64,000 nucleotides of DNA from Dyadobacter sp. Leaf189 (GTDB lineage: Bacteria; Bacteroidota; Bacteroidia; Cytophagales; Spirosomataceae). Where the stretch lies: positions 431,999 through 495,998 of the forward strand of contig NZ_LMPS01000001.1 of assembly GCF_001424405.1 (NCBI RefSeq). The letters run 5' to 3'. This document shows positions 1 to 7,446 of this stretch, piece by piece. A model generated the notes under the pieces. That model was given only the letters and a program-made list of their open reading frames with translations. It was not told the origin of the DNA and made no database searches. Each line of letters begins with the position of its first letter. Position 1 is the first letter of the stretch. The translations under genes and the position numbers were made by a program.

Positions 1-3000
1 CCAGGCACAACGAGCTATTATGTTTCACAAACCAATGCAAGCGGTTGTGAAAGTGAAAGGGCTGAAATTGTTGTGACTGTAACAAATTGCACGCCTCCTG
101 CTGCTCCCGGGGTTACTAATAAGACCTACGAAGTGGGAGATAATGCGCCGGTACTTACAGCCGTTGGTACAAATTTGAAATGGTACTCGGCTGCTACGGG
201 TGGAAAAATTGTTGTGACGGTAACAAATTGCACGCCTCCTGCTGCTCCCGGGGTTACTAATAAGACCTACGAAGTGGGAGATAATGCGCCGGTACTTACA
301 GCCGTTGGTACAAATTTGAAATGGTACTCTGCTGCTACTGGCGGAAGTGCATTGCCGTCAGCTCCAAAACCTTCAACTACCACACCCGGCACAACGAGCT
401 ATTATGTTTCACAAACTAATGCAAGCGGTTGTGAAAGCGAAAGGGCTCAAATTGTTGTGACGGTAACAAATTGCACGCCTCCTGCTGCTCCCGGGGTTAC
501 TAATAAGACCTACGAAGTACCAGGCACAACGAGCTATTATGTTTCACAAACCAATGCAAGCGGTTGTGAAAGCGAAAGGGCTCAAATTGTTGTGACGGTA
601 ACAAATTGCACGCCTCCTGCTGCTCCCGGGGTTACTAATAAGACCTACGAAGTAGGAGATAATGCGCCGGTACTTACAGCTGTTGGTACAAACTTGAAAT
701 GGTACTCGGCTGCTACGGGTGGAACTGCATTGCCAACGGCTCCCAAACCAGCGACTACTAGCCCTGGGAAGACAAGCTATTTTGTGTCACAAACTAACGC
801 GAAAGGTTGCGAGAGCGAGAGAGCAGCAATTGTTGTAACTGTAAATTGTAAAACTTTCGTAGGACCTGCGGTTATATCACCACTATCCATTTGCCAAGCT
901 CCAACGAATGCGACCGCGTTAAAAGCGACTGCGCTGGCTAACCATTCACTGCTGTGGTACACCTCAGCAACAGGTGGTGTTGGCGCACCTGATGCACCGA
1001 TACCTTCTAATAGTGAAGCGAAGTCCTATTCCTATTTTGTCAGCCAAGTCAATCAAACAACAAATTGCGAAAGTGCACGTGTTGAGATTGTTGTTAATGT
1101 AAGAGAAGCTGCGAAGCCAACTGTCGTTACTCCGGTGGAATATTGCGTGGGTGAGACATCAACGGCTCTCACTCCATCTGGTTCGACTTTCAAGTGGTAT
1201 ACTGCGGCTACTGGCGGAACTGGGACTACCACCGCGCCAAAGCCAGTGACAACTGCACCGACAACAACACCGACAGCGTATTATGTTACACAATCTACGA
1301 CGTACGGCCCCTTAGTGTGTGAAAGTTCACGTGTCAAAATTGATGTTGTAGTGAATGCAAGACCTGCTACGTTACAGACTTTATCAGAAGCTATCTGTCA
1401 GGAACGTGAGGACAAAACTTATTCTTTCCCTACAAAGGCCTTAGACGGAAATACATTAAAGTGGTATAGCGCGAGCACTGGTGGAACCGCTACAACTAGT
1501 ACACCTACTGTTAATCTAAAAACTTCGGGAGAAACAACCTTTTACGTTACTCAAGTGAACGATAAAAAGTGTGAAAGCACAACTCGGGTCGCTCAGAAAG
1601 TACGCGTAAAACCACTTCCGGCGGTACCAACAGTAACTACTCCAACACTCGAATACTGTCAGTTTATCAAAGCAGATCCGTTGAAAGCTACTCCAATGGC
1701 CAATGCGACGCTAAGCTGGTTTGGTACCAATGCAACAGGCGGCGATCCTAGTACTACCGCGCCGGTTCCTTCCACTGCCGAGGGAGGTACCACTTCCTAT
1801 TATGTGGGACAAACGCTGGAAGGTTGTTTGGGAGATCGGGCGAAAATTGAAGTTAAAGTAAACACAACACCAAAGCCAACTACTGATACATACCTTGAAT
1901 ACTGCCAGGGTGCAACTGCGCCGATTCTGGATGCAACAGGAACAATATTGAAATGGTACCGGACCGTTGACGGCGAGTGGCAGGGTTTCCCATTCACGCC
2001 ATTTACAGATAAGGTTCAGGATTACTCATTTTATGTAACCCAAACAGGTGTTGAAAACAAATGTGAAAGTCCGAAAGAAGAGATCAAGATCCACATTAAA
2101 TCACTGCCTTCTGCAACGATCACGGGTACTTCTACCATTGACCTGGGTGAGACTGCCACTGTAAATATCAAATTCACCGGCGAGGGACCGTGGAGCTACA
2201 TCTTGTCTGACGGTTCCAAGGGCAATACTGATCAGGCGAACATCCAGGTGCCAGTGAAACCAAGCACCACCACGGTTTACCTGTTGACAGAAGTTGCCAA
2301 TGCATGCGGAAAAGGCACACCGATCGGACAAGCAGTTGTTAATGTAAAGATTCCTACGATCAGCTCAGGTAATCCTTCGGTATCGGAGGCTTGTGCCGGT
2401 AAAACATTCAATGTGCCTTTCCAGCAATCCGGTGATTTCCCGGCTGAGAATACATTCAAGGTTCAGATCGCGACGGAAAATGGCGATAGCAAATTCTACA
2501 CAATTCCTTCTGTTGCGACGAGCAATTCAGTGACAGCAACGTTGCCGGATACAACAAAAGGCGGACGCTACTTTTTACGGGTGATCAGTTCGGGCACAAA
2601 CCCCGCATTTTTGGTAAAAGGAAGCGTAAGTGCGATCACGATCATGGCGAGTCCGCTGCCGGTTGCGACACTATCCGGTGCACAGACTATCCTAATAGGC
2701 GAGAGCGCTACATTGAAAGTGGAAACCACCGGCAACGCGCCGTGGACTTTTACGCTGAGTACCGGAACAAAAGATACACTGATCACAGCCAATACAACGC
2801 CATTTACCTTTAAAATAGCCCCAACTGCTACGGTTACCTACAACATTACGAAGGTGACCAACAGCTGCGGAACAGGTACAGGAGCAGGTTCGGCGCGGGT
2901 GCAGGTGGACCCGATCCTGGGAGTTGAGCCACAGCAGCCTTCGAACTGGGTGAAAGTGTACCCGACATTGATCCAGTATTCGGTGACCGTGGAAGTTTCG

Positions 3001-3183
3001 GGTAACATCAAACCCAAGCAGGCGCGCGTGGAAGTTATTGATTTGAATGGAAGGTCGAGAGCAATCCAGCAGATCGAGCAAAAAACCACAGAGGTGAACT
3101 TCGCAAACTATCCTTCGGGATTGTATTTACTGAGAATTCAAAACGGAAACCTCAGTACAGTTCAGCGGGTGATGAAACCTTGA
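1..3183 (+). CDS. T9SS-secreted Ig-like repeat protein (5' end missing)
   Basis: The frame is already open at base 1, so this is the C-terminal 1060 residues of a longer cell-surface or secreted protein. The visible part holds about ten Ig-like units of the CHU_C-associated type, each with a Cys, a KWY(S/T)AATGG core, a YYVSQT strand and a CES-R-I-V-V end. The first units are nearly identical in DNA; two of them lack internal segments yet stay in frame. More diverged units and two non-Ig beta domains follow (about residues 700-975). The last 75 residues, from VYPTL to QRVMKP, are a typical type IX secretion sorting domain with NGR and YPSGLYLLRI elements. It probably acts as an adhesin or surface scaffold after export through T9SS. 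The repeat count may be unreliable because near-identical repeats are hard to assemble. Confidence 0.85.
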   Translation, partial: PGTTSYYVSQTNASGCESERAEIVVTVTNCTPPAAPGVTNKTYEVGDNAPVLTAVGTNLKWYSAATGGKIVVTVTNCTPPAAPGVTNKTYEVGDNAPVLTAVGTNLKWYSAATGGSALPSAPKPSTTTPGTTSYYVSQTNASGCESERAQIVVTVTNCTPPAAPGVTNKTYEVPGTTSYYVSQTNASGCESERAQIVVTVTNCTPPAAPGVTNKTYEVGDNAPVLTAVGTNLKWYSAATGGTALPTAPKPATTSPGKTSYFVSQTNAKGCESERAAIVVTVNCKTFVGPAVISPLSICQAPTNATALKATALANHSLLWYTSATGGVGAPDAPIPSNSEAKSYSYFVSQVNQTTNCESARVEIVVNVREAAKPTVVTPVEYCVGETSTALTPSGSTFKWYTAATGGTGTTTAPKPVTTAPTTTPTAYYVTQSTTYGPLVCESSRVKIDVVVNARPATLQTLSEAICQEREDKTYSFPTKALDGNTLKWYSASTGGTATTSTPTVNLKTSGETTFYVTQVNDKKCESTTRVAQKVRVKPLPAVPTVTTPTLEYCQFIKADPLKATPMANATLSWFGTNATGGDPSTTAPVPSTAEGGTTSYYVGQTLEGCLGDRAKIEVKVNTTPKPTTDTYLEYCQGATAPILDATGTILKWYRTVDGEWQGFPFTPFTDKVQDYSFYVTQTGVENKCESPKEEIKIHIKSLPSATITGTSTIDLGETATVNIKFTGEGPWSYILSDGSKGNTDQANIQVPVKPSTTTVYLLTEVANACGKGTPIGQAVVNVKIPTISSGNPSVSEACAGKTFNVPFQQSGDFPAENTFKVQIATENGDSKFYTIPSVATSNSVTATLPDTTKGGRYFLRVISSGTNPAFLVKGSVSAITIMASPLPVATLSGAQTILIGESATLKVETTGNAPWTFTLSTGTKDTLITANTTPFTFKIAPTATVTYNITKVTNSCGTGTGAGSARVQVDPILGVEPQQPSNWVKVYPTLIQYSVTVEVSGNIKPKQARVEVIDLNGRSRAIQQIEQKTTEVNFANYPSGLYLLRIQNGNLSTVQRVMKP
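73..660 (+). repeat. Near-identical Ig-like tandem repeats, two internally deleted
   Basis: Copies of a roughly 240-bp unit start near 73, 217, 466 and 595. Their first 120 bases are almost identical where present. The copy at 73 stops after GGTGG at about 204 and jumps to the unit's end (AAATTGTTGTGAC). The copy at 466 stops after TACGAAGTA at about 519 and jumps to GGCACAACGAGC. Both joins keep the reading frame. The remaining copies (217 and 595) are full length. The sequence after the second join (from 520) is the same as the first bases of the window. Confidence 0.85.
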
Positions 3184-3205
3184 TTTTGGATAAATAATTA
3201 AAACC

Positions 3206-3243
3206 GGGACATTCATTGAAAAAATGGATGTCCCATTTTTTTG
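3206..3243 (+). terminator. Rho-independent terminator after the repeat protein
   Basis: A 12-bp stem, GGGACATTCATT against AATGGATGTCCC with one G-T wobble, encloses a short A-rich loop. It is followed by ATTTTTTTG. It sits 22 bases after the stop codon at 3181-3183 and just before the tadA start. Confidence 0.8.
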
Positions 3244-3249
3244 TACGAT

Positions 3250-3702
3250 ATGGATATACAGGCTGATATACTCGACAACTATTTTATGGCCGAGGCAATG
3301 CGAATGGCGGAGAAGGCCTACGACGAAGGGGAAATCCCGGTGGGCGCAATAGTGGTGCTGGGAGAGCGCGTTATTGGCAAAGGCTATAACCAGACAGAGC
3401 GCCTCAATGATGTGACCGCACACGCAGAAATGATCGCGATTACGGCCGCAGCAGACCACCTCGGATCGAAATACCTTTCGGATTGTACCTTATATGTGAC
3501 ACTTGAACCTTGCGTGATGTGCGCGGGGGCACTGTACTGGTCTCAGATGAAGCGGGTAGTAATTGGAGCAAGCGACGAAAAGCGTGGATTTTTGAAGCTG
3601 GGAAAACCTGTTTTACACCCTAAAACGCAATTGACAAGCGGAATTCTCGCATCGGAATCCCAGGAGCTATTACTCAAATTTTTTAGGCAATTAAGAACAT
3701 AA
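3250..3702 (+). CDS. tadA: tRNA-specific adenosine deaminase TadA
   Basis: This enzyme deaminates A34 to inosine in the wobble position of tRNA-Arg(ACG), an essential cytoplasmic function in most bacteria. The zinc and proton-transfer motif HAE lies at residues 58-60 and the PCVMC zinc motif at 87-91, with a GALYWSQ helix behind it. Length of 150 residues is normal for the family. The ATG at 3250 is preferred over an in-frame TTG at 3241; an ATG at 3286 is also possible, because the region before MAEAM is poorly conserved in the family. It lies directly after a terminator, so it has its own promoter, and is followed by sod on the same strand. Confidence 0.93.
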   Translation: MDIQADILDNYFMAEAMRMAEKAYDEGEIPVGAIVVLGERVIGKGYNQTERLNDVTAHAEMIAITAAADHLGSKYLSDCTLYVTLEPCVMCAGALYWSQMKRVVIGASDEKRGFLKLGKPVLHPKTQLTSGILASESQELLLKFFRQLRT

Positions 3703-3766
3703 AGCATTTTTATGCTGTTAGTCTTCTAGTGCAACATTAATATTTAATCATTAAACTACACTGAAA

Positions 3767-4366
3767 ATGGCTTTTACACTTGATCCCTTACCTTACGCAA
3801 ACAATGCATTGGAACCACATTTCGATGCGTTGACCATGGAAATTCACCACGACCGTCACCACCAGGCATACGTTACGAACCTGAATGCAGCCGTAGCAGG
3901 CACTGAACTGGAAGGCAAAAGCATAGAAGAAATTATCTCGAATATCAGCAAAGCTCCGGCACCTGTACGCAACAATGGCGGTGGTCACTGGAACCACGCG
4001 TTTTTCTGGAAATCACTTTCTCCAAATGGCGGCGGCGAACCAACTGGTAAATTGGCGGAAGCAATCAATGCAAAATTCGGATCATTTGCCGCTTTCAAAG
4101 ACGAGTTCAAAAAAGCAGCTACGGGCCGTTTTGGTTCAGGCTGGGCTTGGTTGATCAAATCAGGCGACGGCGTAGCAATCACTTCGACTCCCAACCAGGA
4201 TAACCCATTGATGGACATTGCCGAAGTAAAAGGCACACCAATTATTGGTCTGGACGTGTGGGAACACGCATACTACCTGAAATACCAAAACAAGCGTCCT
4301 GACTACATCGACGCATACTGGAACGTTGTAGACTGGAAGGCCGCTGACGCACTTTACTCAGCGTAA
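3767..4366 (+). CDS. sodA: Superoxide dismutase, Fe/Mn family
   Basis: It dismutates superoxide to peroxide and oxygen in the cytoplasm. All four metal ligands are visible: His27 in MEIHHDRHH, His77 in GGGHWNH, and Asp163 and His167 in [10 protein letters not shown]. The GGG before the second ligand and the Gln144 in the TPNQD loop resemble manganese-type enzymes, so Mn or cambialistic use is inferred; sequence alone cannot settle the metal. Length (199 residues) and the N-terminal [13 protein letters not shown] motif are typical. No signal peptide is present. The start codon ATG at 3767 is the only sensible one. Confidence 0.95.
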   Translation: MAFTLDPLPYANNALEPHFDALTMEIHHDRHHQAYVTNLNAAVAGTELEGKSIEEIISNISKAPAPVRNNGGGHWNHAFFWKSLSPNGGGEPTGKLAEAINAKFGSFAAFKDEFKKAATGRFGSGWAWLIKSGDGVAITSTPNQDNPLMDIAEVKGTPIIGLDVWEHAYYLKYQNKRPDYIDAYWNVVDWKAADALYSA

Positions 4367-4387
4367 TTAATCGCCTGATATATAGGC

Positions 4388-4445
4388 AAAGGGTTTGCAG
4401 CTGGTAAATTTTTCGATAAAATCTCTTGCAAGCTGTAAACCTTTT
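4388..4445 (+). terminator. Possible terminator-like inverted repeat after sod
   Basis: GGTTTGCAGCT and AGCTGTAAACC form an 11-bp stem with one mismatch, but the loop is long (about 27 bases) and the T-run is only TTTT. It overlaps the tRNA-His promoter. It could be a weak terminator for sod or simply chance. Confidence 0.35.
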
Positions 4446-4455
4446 GCTACTTTTG
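4426..4455 (+). promoter_or_regulatory. Bacteroidota-type promoter for tRNA-His
   Basis: TTG at 4426-4428, a 19-base spacer and TACTTTTG at 4448-4455 match the TTG-N19-TAnnTTTG consensus used by the primary sigma factor of Bacteroidota. The tRNA begins 15 bases downstream. Confidence 0.8.
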
Positions 4456-4469
4456 TCTCCTCGAAAAAC

Positions 4470-4544
4470 GGAGGTTGTAGCTCAGTCGGTTAGAGCGCTA
4501 GATTGTGGTTCTAGAGGTCGCGGGTTCGAGACCCGTCTCCCTCC
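4470..4544 (+). tRNA. tRNA-His (anticodon GTG)
   Basis: A cloverleaf can be drawn. The D-arm starts at GCTCAG, the anticodon stem is CTAGA/TCTAG with loop TTGTGGT (anticodon GTG), and the T-arm is GCGGG-TTCGAGA-CCCGT. An extra G at 4470 fits the histidine-specific G-1 opposite C73. The acceptor stem is unusual: pairs 5:68 and 6:67 are T-C and T-T mismatches, because the 3' strand reads CTCCCTC where CAACCTC would be expected. The 3' 22 bases are the attachment core of the downstream integrative element and recur at 7362-7383 with the same sequence. Confidence 0.9.
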
Positions 4545-4545
4545 C
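4524..4545 (+). repeat. attL core (22-bp direct repeat, copy 1)
   Basis: This is the 3' end of tRNA-His, running from the T-loop through the acceptor strand. It is identical over 22 bases to 7362-7383 and diverges immediately on both sides (GG/TTG here, CA/AAG there). Confidence 0.88.
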
Positions 4546-4570
4546 TTGAAATAAGTTCAAAGTCAAGCAA

Positions 4571-4610
4571 AATGCCTGTAAATCAATGATTTGCGGGCAT
4601 TTTTGTTTTT
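4571..4610 (+). terminator. Rho-independent terminator after tRNA-His
   Basis: The 12-bp stem ATGCCTGTAAAT / ATTTGCGGGCAT (two G-T wobbles), with loop CAATG, is followed by TTTTGTTTTT. It lies inside the element, 25 bases past the attachment core, so the element itself supplies the terminator for the host tRNA. Confidence 0.85.
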
Positions 4611-4643
4611 CAGACTATATCAAAAAATGCAAAAATTCCCATG

Positions 4644-4697
4644 TTTTCCAGCGTCATTCGTGTAGTTCAACGCTTGACGAAAAAAGACGCTGGAAAA
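4644..4697. repeat. 12-bp perfect inverted repeat upstream of the integrase
   Basis: TTTTCCAGCGTC at 4644-4655 and GACGCTGGAAAA at 4686-4697 are perfect inverse copies, 30 bases apart. They lie between the attachment core and the integrase start. Within the spacer, TTCGTGTAGTT (4657-4667) recurs in direct orientation at 7300-7310, near the other end of the element. Candidate roles are recombinase arm sites, an integrase operator or a hairpin. Confidence 0.55.
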
Positions 4698-4793
4698 TGC
4701 CCGTAAGTTTCTGATGGACAACCTGTTTACGCCGTAAACATCTTGTTTGGAAAGGCCGGTAACGCGATATTTAACCACTTAAATGTTAGCGTC

Positions 4794-5993
4794 ATGTTGG
4801 AAAAAACTTTCGGCCTGTTTTTCTATTTGAAACACGCCAAGTACCAAAAGGAGGGTTTACGTTATGTTTACCTCAGAATTACGGTGGACGGCAAGTCTGT
4901 CGAAATGTCCACAAAACAGCTTTGGAGCCCTACCAGATGGAACGCAGATGCGGGTAGAGCCACCGGCCAAAAAGAAGACACCCGCACGCTCAATGCCTAT
5001 CTGGACATGCTGAGCTCAAAAGTATTTCAAGCGAAGAAGATTCTGATCGAGGATGACAACCAATTAACAGCCGAAGCATTGAAGAATGTTCTGCTTGGTA
5101 AGAGCAATGAGACTCGCACTATCCTTGAAGTGTTCCAGCGCCATAATGAGCAGATGGAAGCACTGGTCGGCCAAGAGTTCGCTCCACTCACCTTGAAGCG
5201 CTATAAGACCGCCAAGGAGCATACTGCTTCCTTCATCAAGTGGAAGTACAAGAAGGATGATATGGCGATCAGGGATTTGAATTATGAATTTATTACTGAA
5301 TTCAATTTCTGGCTTCGCAGTGCGCGAGGCTGCAACCATAATTCTGCGATCAAATACATGAGCAATCTGAAAAAGGTTGTGCTAATCTGTGTCAATAATA
5401 AGTGGTTGAAAAAAGATCCGTTTCAAGGCTTCAAGCTGACTAAGAAGGAGGTCGTTAAGAATCCGCTGTCCAGGGACGAGTTGAAACGACTTACTGAGAA
5501 AGTCTTTGAAGTTGAACGAATCAGTCAAGTGCGGGACATCTTTTTATTCTGCTGCTACACCGGTCTTGCTTATGTTGATGTGAAGCAATTGAAGACGACG
5601 GATATCGTTGTCGGCATGGACGGCGAGCCTTGGATCGATACCACCCGCCAGAAAACGGATGCGCCTACACGTATTCCGCTACTGGATACCGCGCTGGAAA
5701 TTATTGACAAGTATAAGGATCATCCTCAGTGCTGTGCGGCGGGCATTGTGCTGCCCGTTCTGAGCAATCAGAAGATGAATGCCTATTTGAAGGAGATTGC
5801 TAATCTGTGTGGCATTTCCAAGACGCTGACTTTTCACATTGCGAGGCATACGTTTGCTACTACAGTGACGCTGAGTAATAAGGTGCCGATTGAGACGGTT
5901 TCTAAAATGCTAGGGCATCGGTCTTTGAAGCAGACTATGATCTATGCGAAGATATTGGATGTGAAGATTAGTGAGGATATGCTGAGCGGCTAA
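4794..5993 (+). CDS. int: Tyrosine recombinase (integrase) of the tRNA-His element
   Basis: This 399-residue site-specific recombinase has the Bacteroidota layout: an N-terminal arm-DNA-binding domain (about residues 1-90), a SAM-like core-binding domain (about 105-200) and a C-terminal catalytic domain. The His-x-x-Arg is H348/R351, the second His is H375 in LGHRS, and the nucleophile is Tyr384 in MIYAKI. The position of the first catalytic Arg reads TGLAYVDV, without Arg; IntDOT and related Bacteroidota recombinases also lack it. The ATG at 4794 is preferred because the upstream 17 in-frame codons from a TTG look non-coding. It is tRNA-proximal and reads away from attL. Its stop overlaps the reverse-strand regulator by 3 bases. 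Confidence 0.92.
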   Translation: MLEKTFGLFFYLKHAKYQKEGLRYVYLRITVDGKSVEMSTKQLWSPTRWNADAGRATGQKEDTRTLNAYLDMLSSKVFQAKKILIEDDNQLTAEALKNVLLGKSNETRTILEVFQRHNEQMEALVGQEFAPLTLKRYKTAKEHTASFIKWKYKKDDMAIRDLNYEFITEFNFWLRSARGCNHNSAIKYMSNLKKVVLICVNNKWLKKDPFQGFKLTKKEVVKNPLSRDELKRLTEKVFEVERISQVRDIFLFCCYTGLAYVDVKQLKTTDIVVGMDGEPWIDTTRQKTDAPTRIPLLDTALEIIDKYKDHPQCCAAGIVLPVLSNQKMNAYLKEIANLCGISKTLTFHIARHTFATTVTLSNKVPIETVSKMLGHRSLKQTMIYAKILDVKISEDMLSG

Positions 5994-6292
5994 CTACTTT
6001 GCTTACCAAGCAACTTCAAATCCTGCAACTTTCTTCCCAGCTCGTCATCTGCTGCCAGTTTTAGGAAATCTTCATGCAGATTTAGGACTCTCAAAACATT
6101 GAAATATGCTCCGATAGAAACACTTGGATTGCCTTTTTCAATGTGATACAGTGTGGTACGGTCGATCCCGGCCCGCTCAGATACTTGAATGGTCGTAAGT
6201 TTCCGTCGCTTACGAGCCAGTTTTATATTCTCGCCTAACTGCTCAAACATCTTCAAAAATTTCGGCAAGATAATGTGCTTCTTCGTTTTCAT
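5990..6292 (-). CDS. HTH (XRE) regulator, HipB-like
   Basis: A 100-residue helix-turn-helix protein with NIKLARKRRKLTTIQVSERA and TTLYHIEKGNPSVSIG. Its tail, DELGRKLQDLKLL, is the form usually found in regulators encoded beside HipA-type kinases. No hipA follows it here, and its 3' end runs into the integrase stop on the other strand. It may repress the element's own promoters or be an orphan antitoxin. The ATG at 6292 is chosen; 17 extra in-frame codons upstream look non-coding. It is divergent from the second HTH gene across a 172-base AT-rich gap that contains a large inverted repeat. Confidence 0.8.
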   Translation of the reverse strand: MKTKKHIILPKFLKMFEQLGENIKLARKRRKLTTIQVSERAGIDRTTLYHIEKGNPSVSIGAYFNVLRVLNLHEDFLKLAADDELGRKLQDLKLLGKQSS

Positions 6293-6402
6293 CTGTTGGC
6301 TATTACAAACAAGTTGCCAAATTATGTTGAAAATAGTCAACATAATGGATTTGTTATTGGCGTAACGGATACTCTATATCGTAAAGATAACACAAGAAAA
6401 TT

Positions 6403-6460
6403 TATACCCGATATGGTATAATTGATAGAACTATCTTATTTTTATACCATAACGGGTATA
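6403..6460. promoter_or_regulatory. Operator-like inverted repeat before the HipB-like gene
   Basis: TATACCCGATATGGTATAA (6403-6421) and TTATACCATAACGGGTATA (6442-6460) are 19-base inverted arms with one mismatch. The 20-base spacer contains a smaller palindrome, GATAG-AA-CTATC. The right arm ends 4 bases before the ATG at 6465, so a bound protein would cover the start region. This arrangement suits autoregulation by a dimeric HipB-type protein. Confidence 0.75.
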
Positions 6461-6464
6461 TAGC

Positions 6465-6671
6465 ATGTCTACTTTTTCAGCATTCTTAAAAGAAAGGCGT
6501 AAGGCAGTTGGACTTACACAGGAAGAACTTGCTTTTAAAGCAGGTGTCGGTTTACGATTTGTTCGCGACTTAGAACAAGGCAAGAAAACGCTTCGACTTG
6601 ATAAGGTCAATCAAGTTCTGTGGCTATTTGGAAAGGAAGTTGGTGTAGTTGATGAAAAAGCTGATGCATGA
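6465..6671 (+). CDS. HipB/Y4mF-family HTH protein
   Basis: This 68-residue single-domain XRE protein contains VGLTQEELAFKAGVGLRFVR and DLEQGKKTLRLDKVNQVL. That is the profile of the Y4mF-type regulators that act as antitoxins and autorepressors of HipA-family kinases. The next gene is not a HipA N-terminal or kinase protein but an unrelated small protein whose ATG overlaps this stop codon (ATGA at 6668-6671). The inverted repeat directly upstream is its probable operator. Family membership is clear; its partner here is unknown. Confidence 0.85.
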   Translation: MSTFSAFLKERRKAVGLTQEELAFKAGVGLRFVRDLEQGKKTLRLDKVNQVLWLFGKEVGVVDEKADA

Positions 6672-7042
6672 CAATGGAACAATATGAGAACCTGTTGATA
6701 GAATCCATTTACTATGCCGAGACCTCCGTTTTGGCAACGATTAATGCCGATTTTACATATATCGAGGGGGCTCCCTGGTACGAGCTTTATCAGTATAAAT
6801 ATGATCAAAGCTTTTGGAGATTAGACAGATTCGATAAGCTGCAAGAGCAGTTTTTCCTCAAACTTCCTACTAGGGTTGATTGGACAAACTATAATTCACA
6901 AGACTTGCAAATCGAGTTATTAGTAAAAACCAGAGGGCTTACAACTATACCGTGTATATGGCAGGGCTGTGCAAAACCGACTCTTCAAGGACTCGCCTTT
7001 TGCGAAAGACACGCTTACGTTGAAATGGGAATCAGAAAGTAA
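6668..7042 (+). CDS. Small Cys/His zinc-finger-like protein coupled to the HipB-like gene
   Basis: I do not recognise this 124-residue protein. It starts inside the stop codon of the HipB-like gene (ATGA overlap), so translation is probably coupled and the two products probably act together. The N-terminal 90 residues are rich in aromatic and acidic residues. The C-terminal part has C-x4-C-x10-C-x2-H (CIWQGCAKPT then AFCERHAY), resembling the short zinc knuckle written GCxxPxxxxGLCxxH in many phage and HNH-associated proteins. The position normally held by a HipA toxin suggests a toxin or effector role, but this is only inference from gene order. Confidence 0.7.
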   Translation: MTMEQYENLLIESIYYAETSVLATINADFTYIEGAPWYELYQYKYDQSFWRLDRFDKLQEQFFLKLPTRVDWTNYNSQDLQIELLVKTRGLTTIPCIWQGCAKPTLQGLAFCERHAYVEMGIRK

Positions 7043-7361
7043 GTTTGTAATTGAGTACACATCGTACATACAGCAAACCCATTGTCAAAGAATTCTAAAG
7101 TTCTTATTTTTACCTCAGTAAAATCGCAATTACCACCGCCAAAAACCACAGGCATTTTCCAACCTTTGAACACCTGAAAACCACCCGAAAACGCTCTCAA
7201 AAACCAGCGAAAATCACCCCTAAACACCTCAATTTTCGCTAAAAGAATTATACATAACAAATATACTGTTGTACTATATGTATAAAAAATAGTGAGTCTT
7301 TCGTGTAGTTTACCTCAAATACAGGAGACAATACCTTGATTACGAGCCGATTAAAGGCAAA
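7043..7361. other. Non-coding right end of the integrative element
   Basis: No convincing gene is seen in these 319 bases. The stretch 7130-7240 is unusually rich in A/C runs on the plus strand (repeated AAAACCAC- and GAAAA-type words). It includes an inverted pair, AGCGAAAAT (7205-7213) and ATTTTCGCT (7231-7239). TTCGTGTAGTT at 7300-7310 repeats a word near the left end and may be an integrase arm site. Confidence 0.5.
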
Positions 7362-7383
7362 GTTCGAGACCCGTCTCCCTCCC
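7362..7383 (+). repeat. attR core (22-bp direct repeat, copy 2)
   Basis: Exact copy of the tRNA-His 3' end at 4524-4545. It marks the right boundary of the integrative element and is presumably the displaced original tRNA end. Confidence 0.88.
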
Positions 7384-7446
7384 AAGTTTTAAAGGTACTG
7401 ATTTTTTAGGGCCATTTTTGAGGCCGACTGGACAAGTCCAATACTA

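Larger units (their letters stand above)
4524..7383 (+). mobile_element. Small integrative element inserted in the tRNA-His 3' end
   Basis: A tyrosine integrase lies directly downstream of tRNA-His, and the last 22 bases of the tRNA gene are repeated exactly at 7362-7383. That is the classic signature of site-specific integration at a tRNA gene. The 2.86-kb interval carries the integrase, a reverse-strand HTH regulator, a HipB-like HTH gene and a coupled small zinc-finger gene. No replication, mobilisation or capsid gene is present, so it is either a satellite-like element or a deletion remnant. Boundaries follow the repeats; excision was not observed. Confidence 0.85.

Noticed and set aside
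73..660. CRISPR-like array at the window start
   Set aside because: The repeats are about 240 bases, coding and in frame, with no short unique spacers; they are protein-domain repeats.
2692..3081. Long reverse-strand frames opposite the repeat protein
   Set aside because: They mirror the codon structure of the clearly coding forward frame, have no family resemblance, and give Cys/Arg-rich translations typical of antisense shadows.
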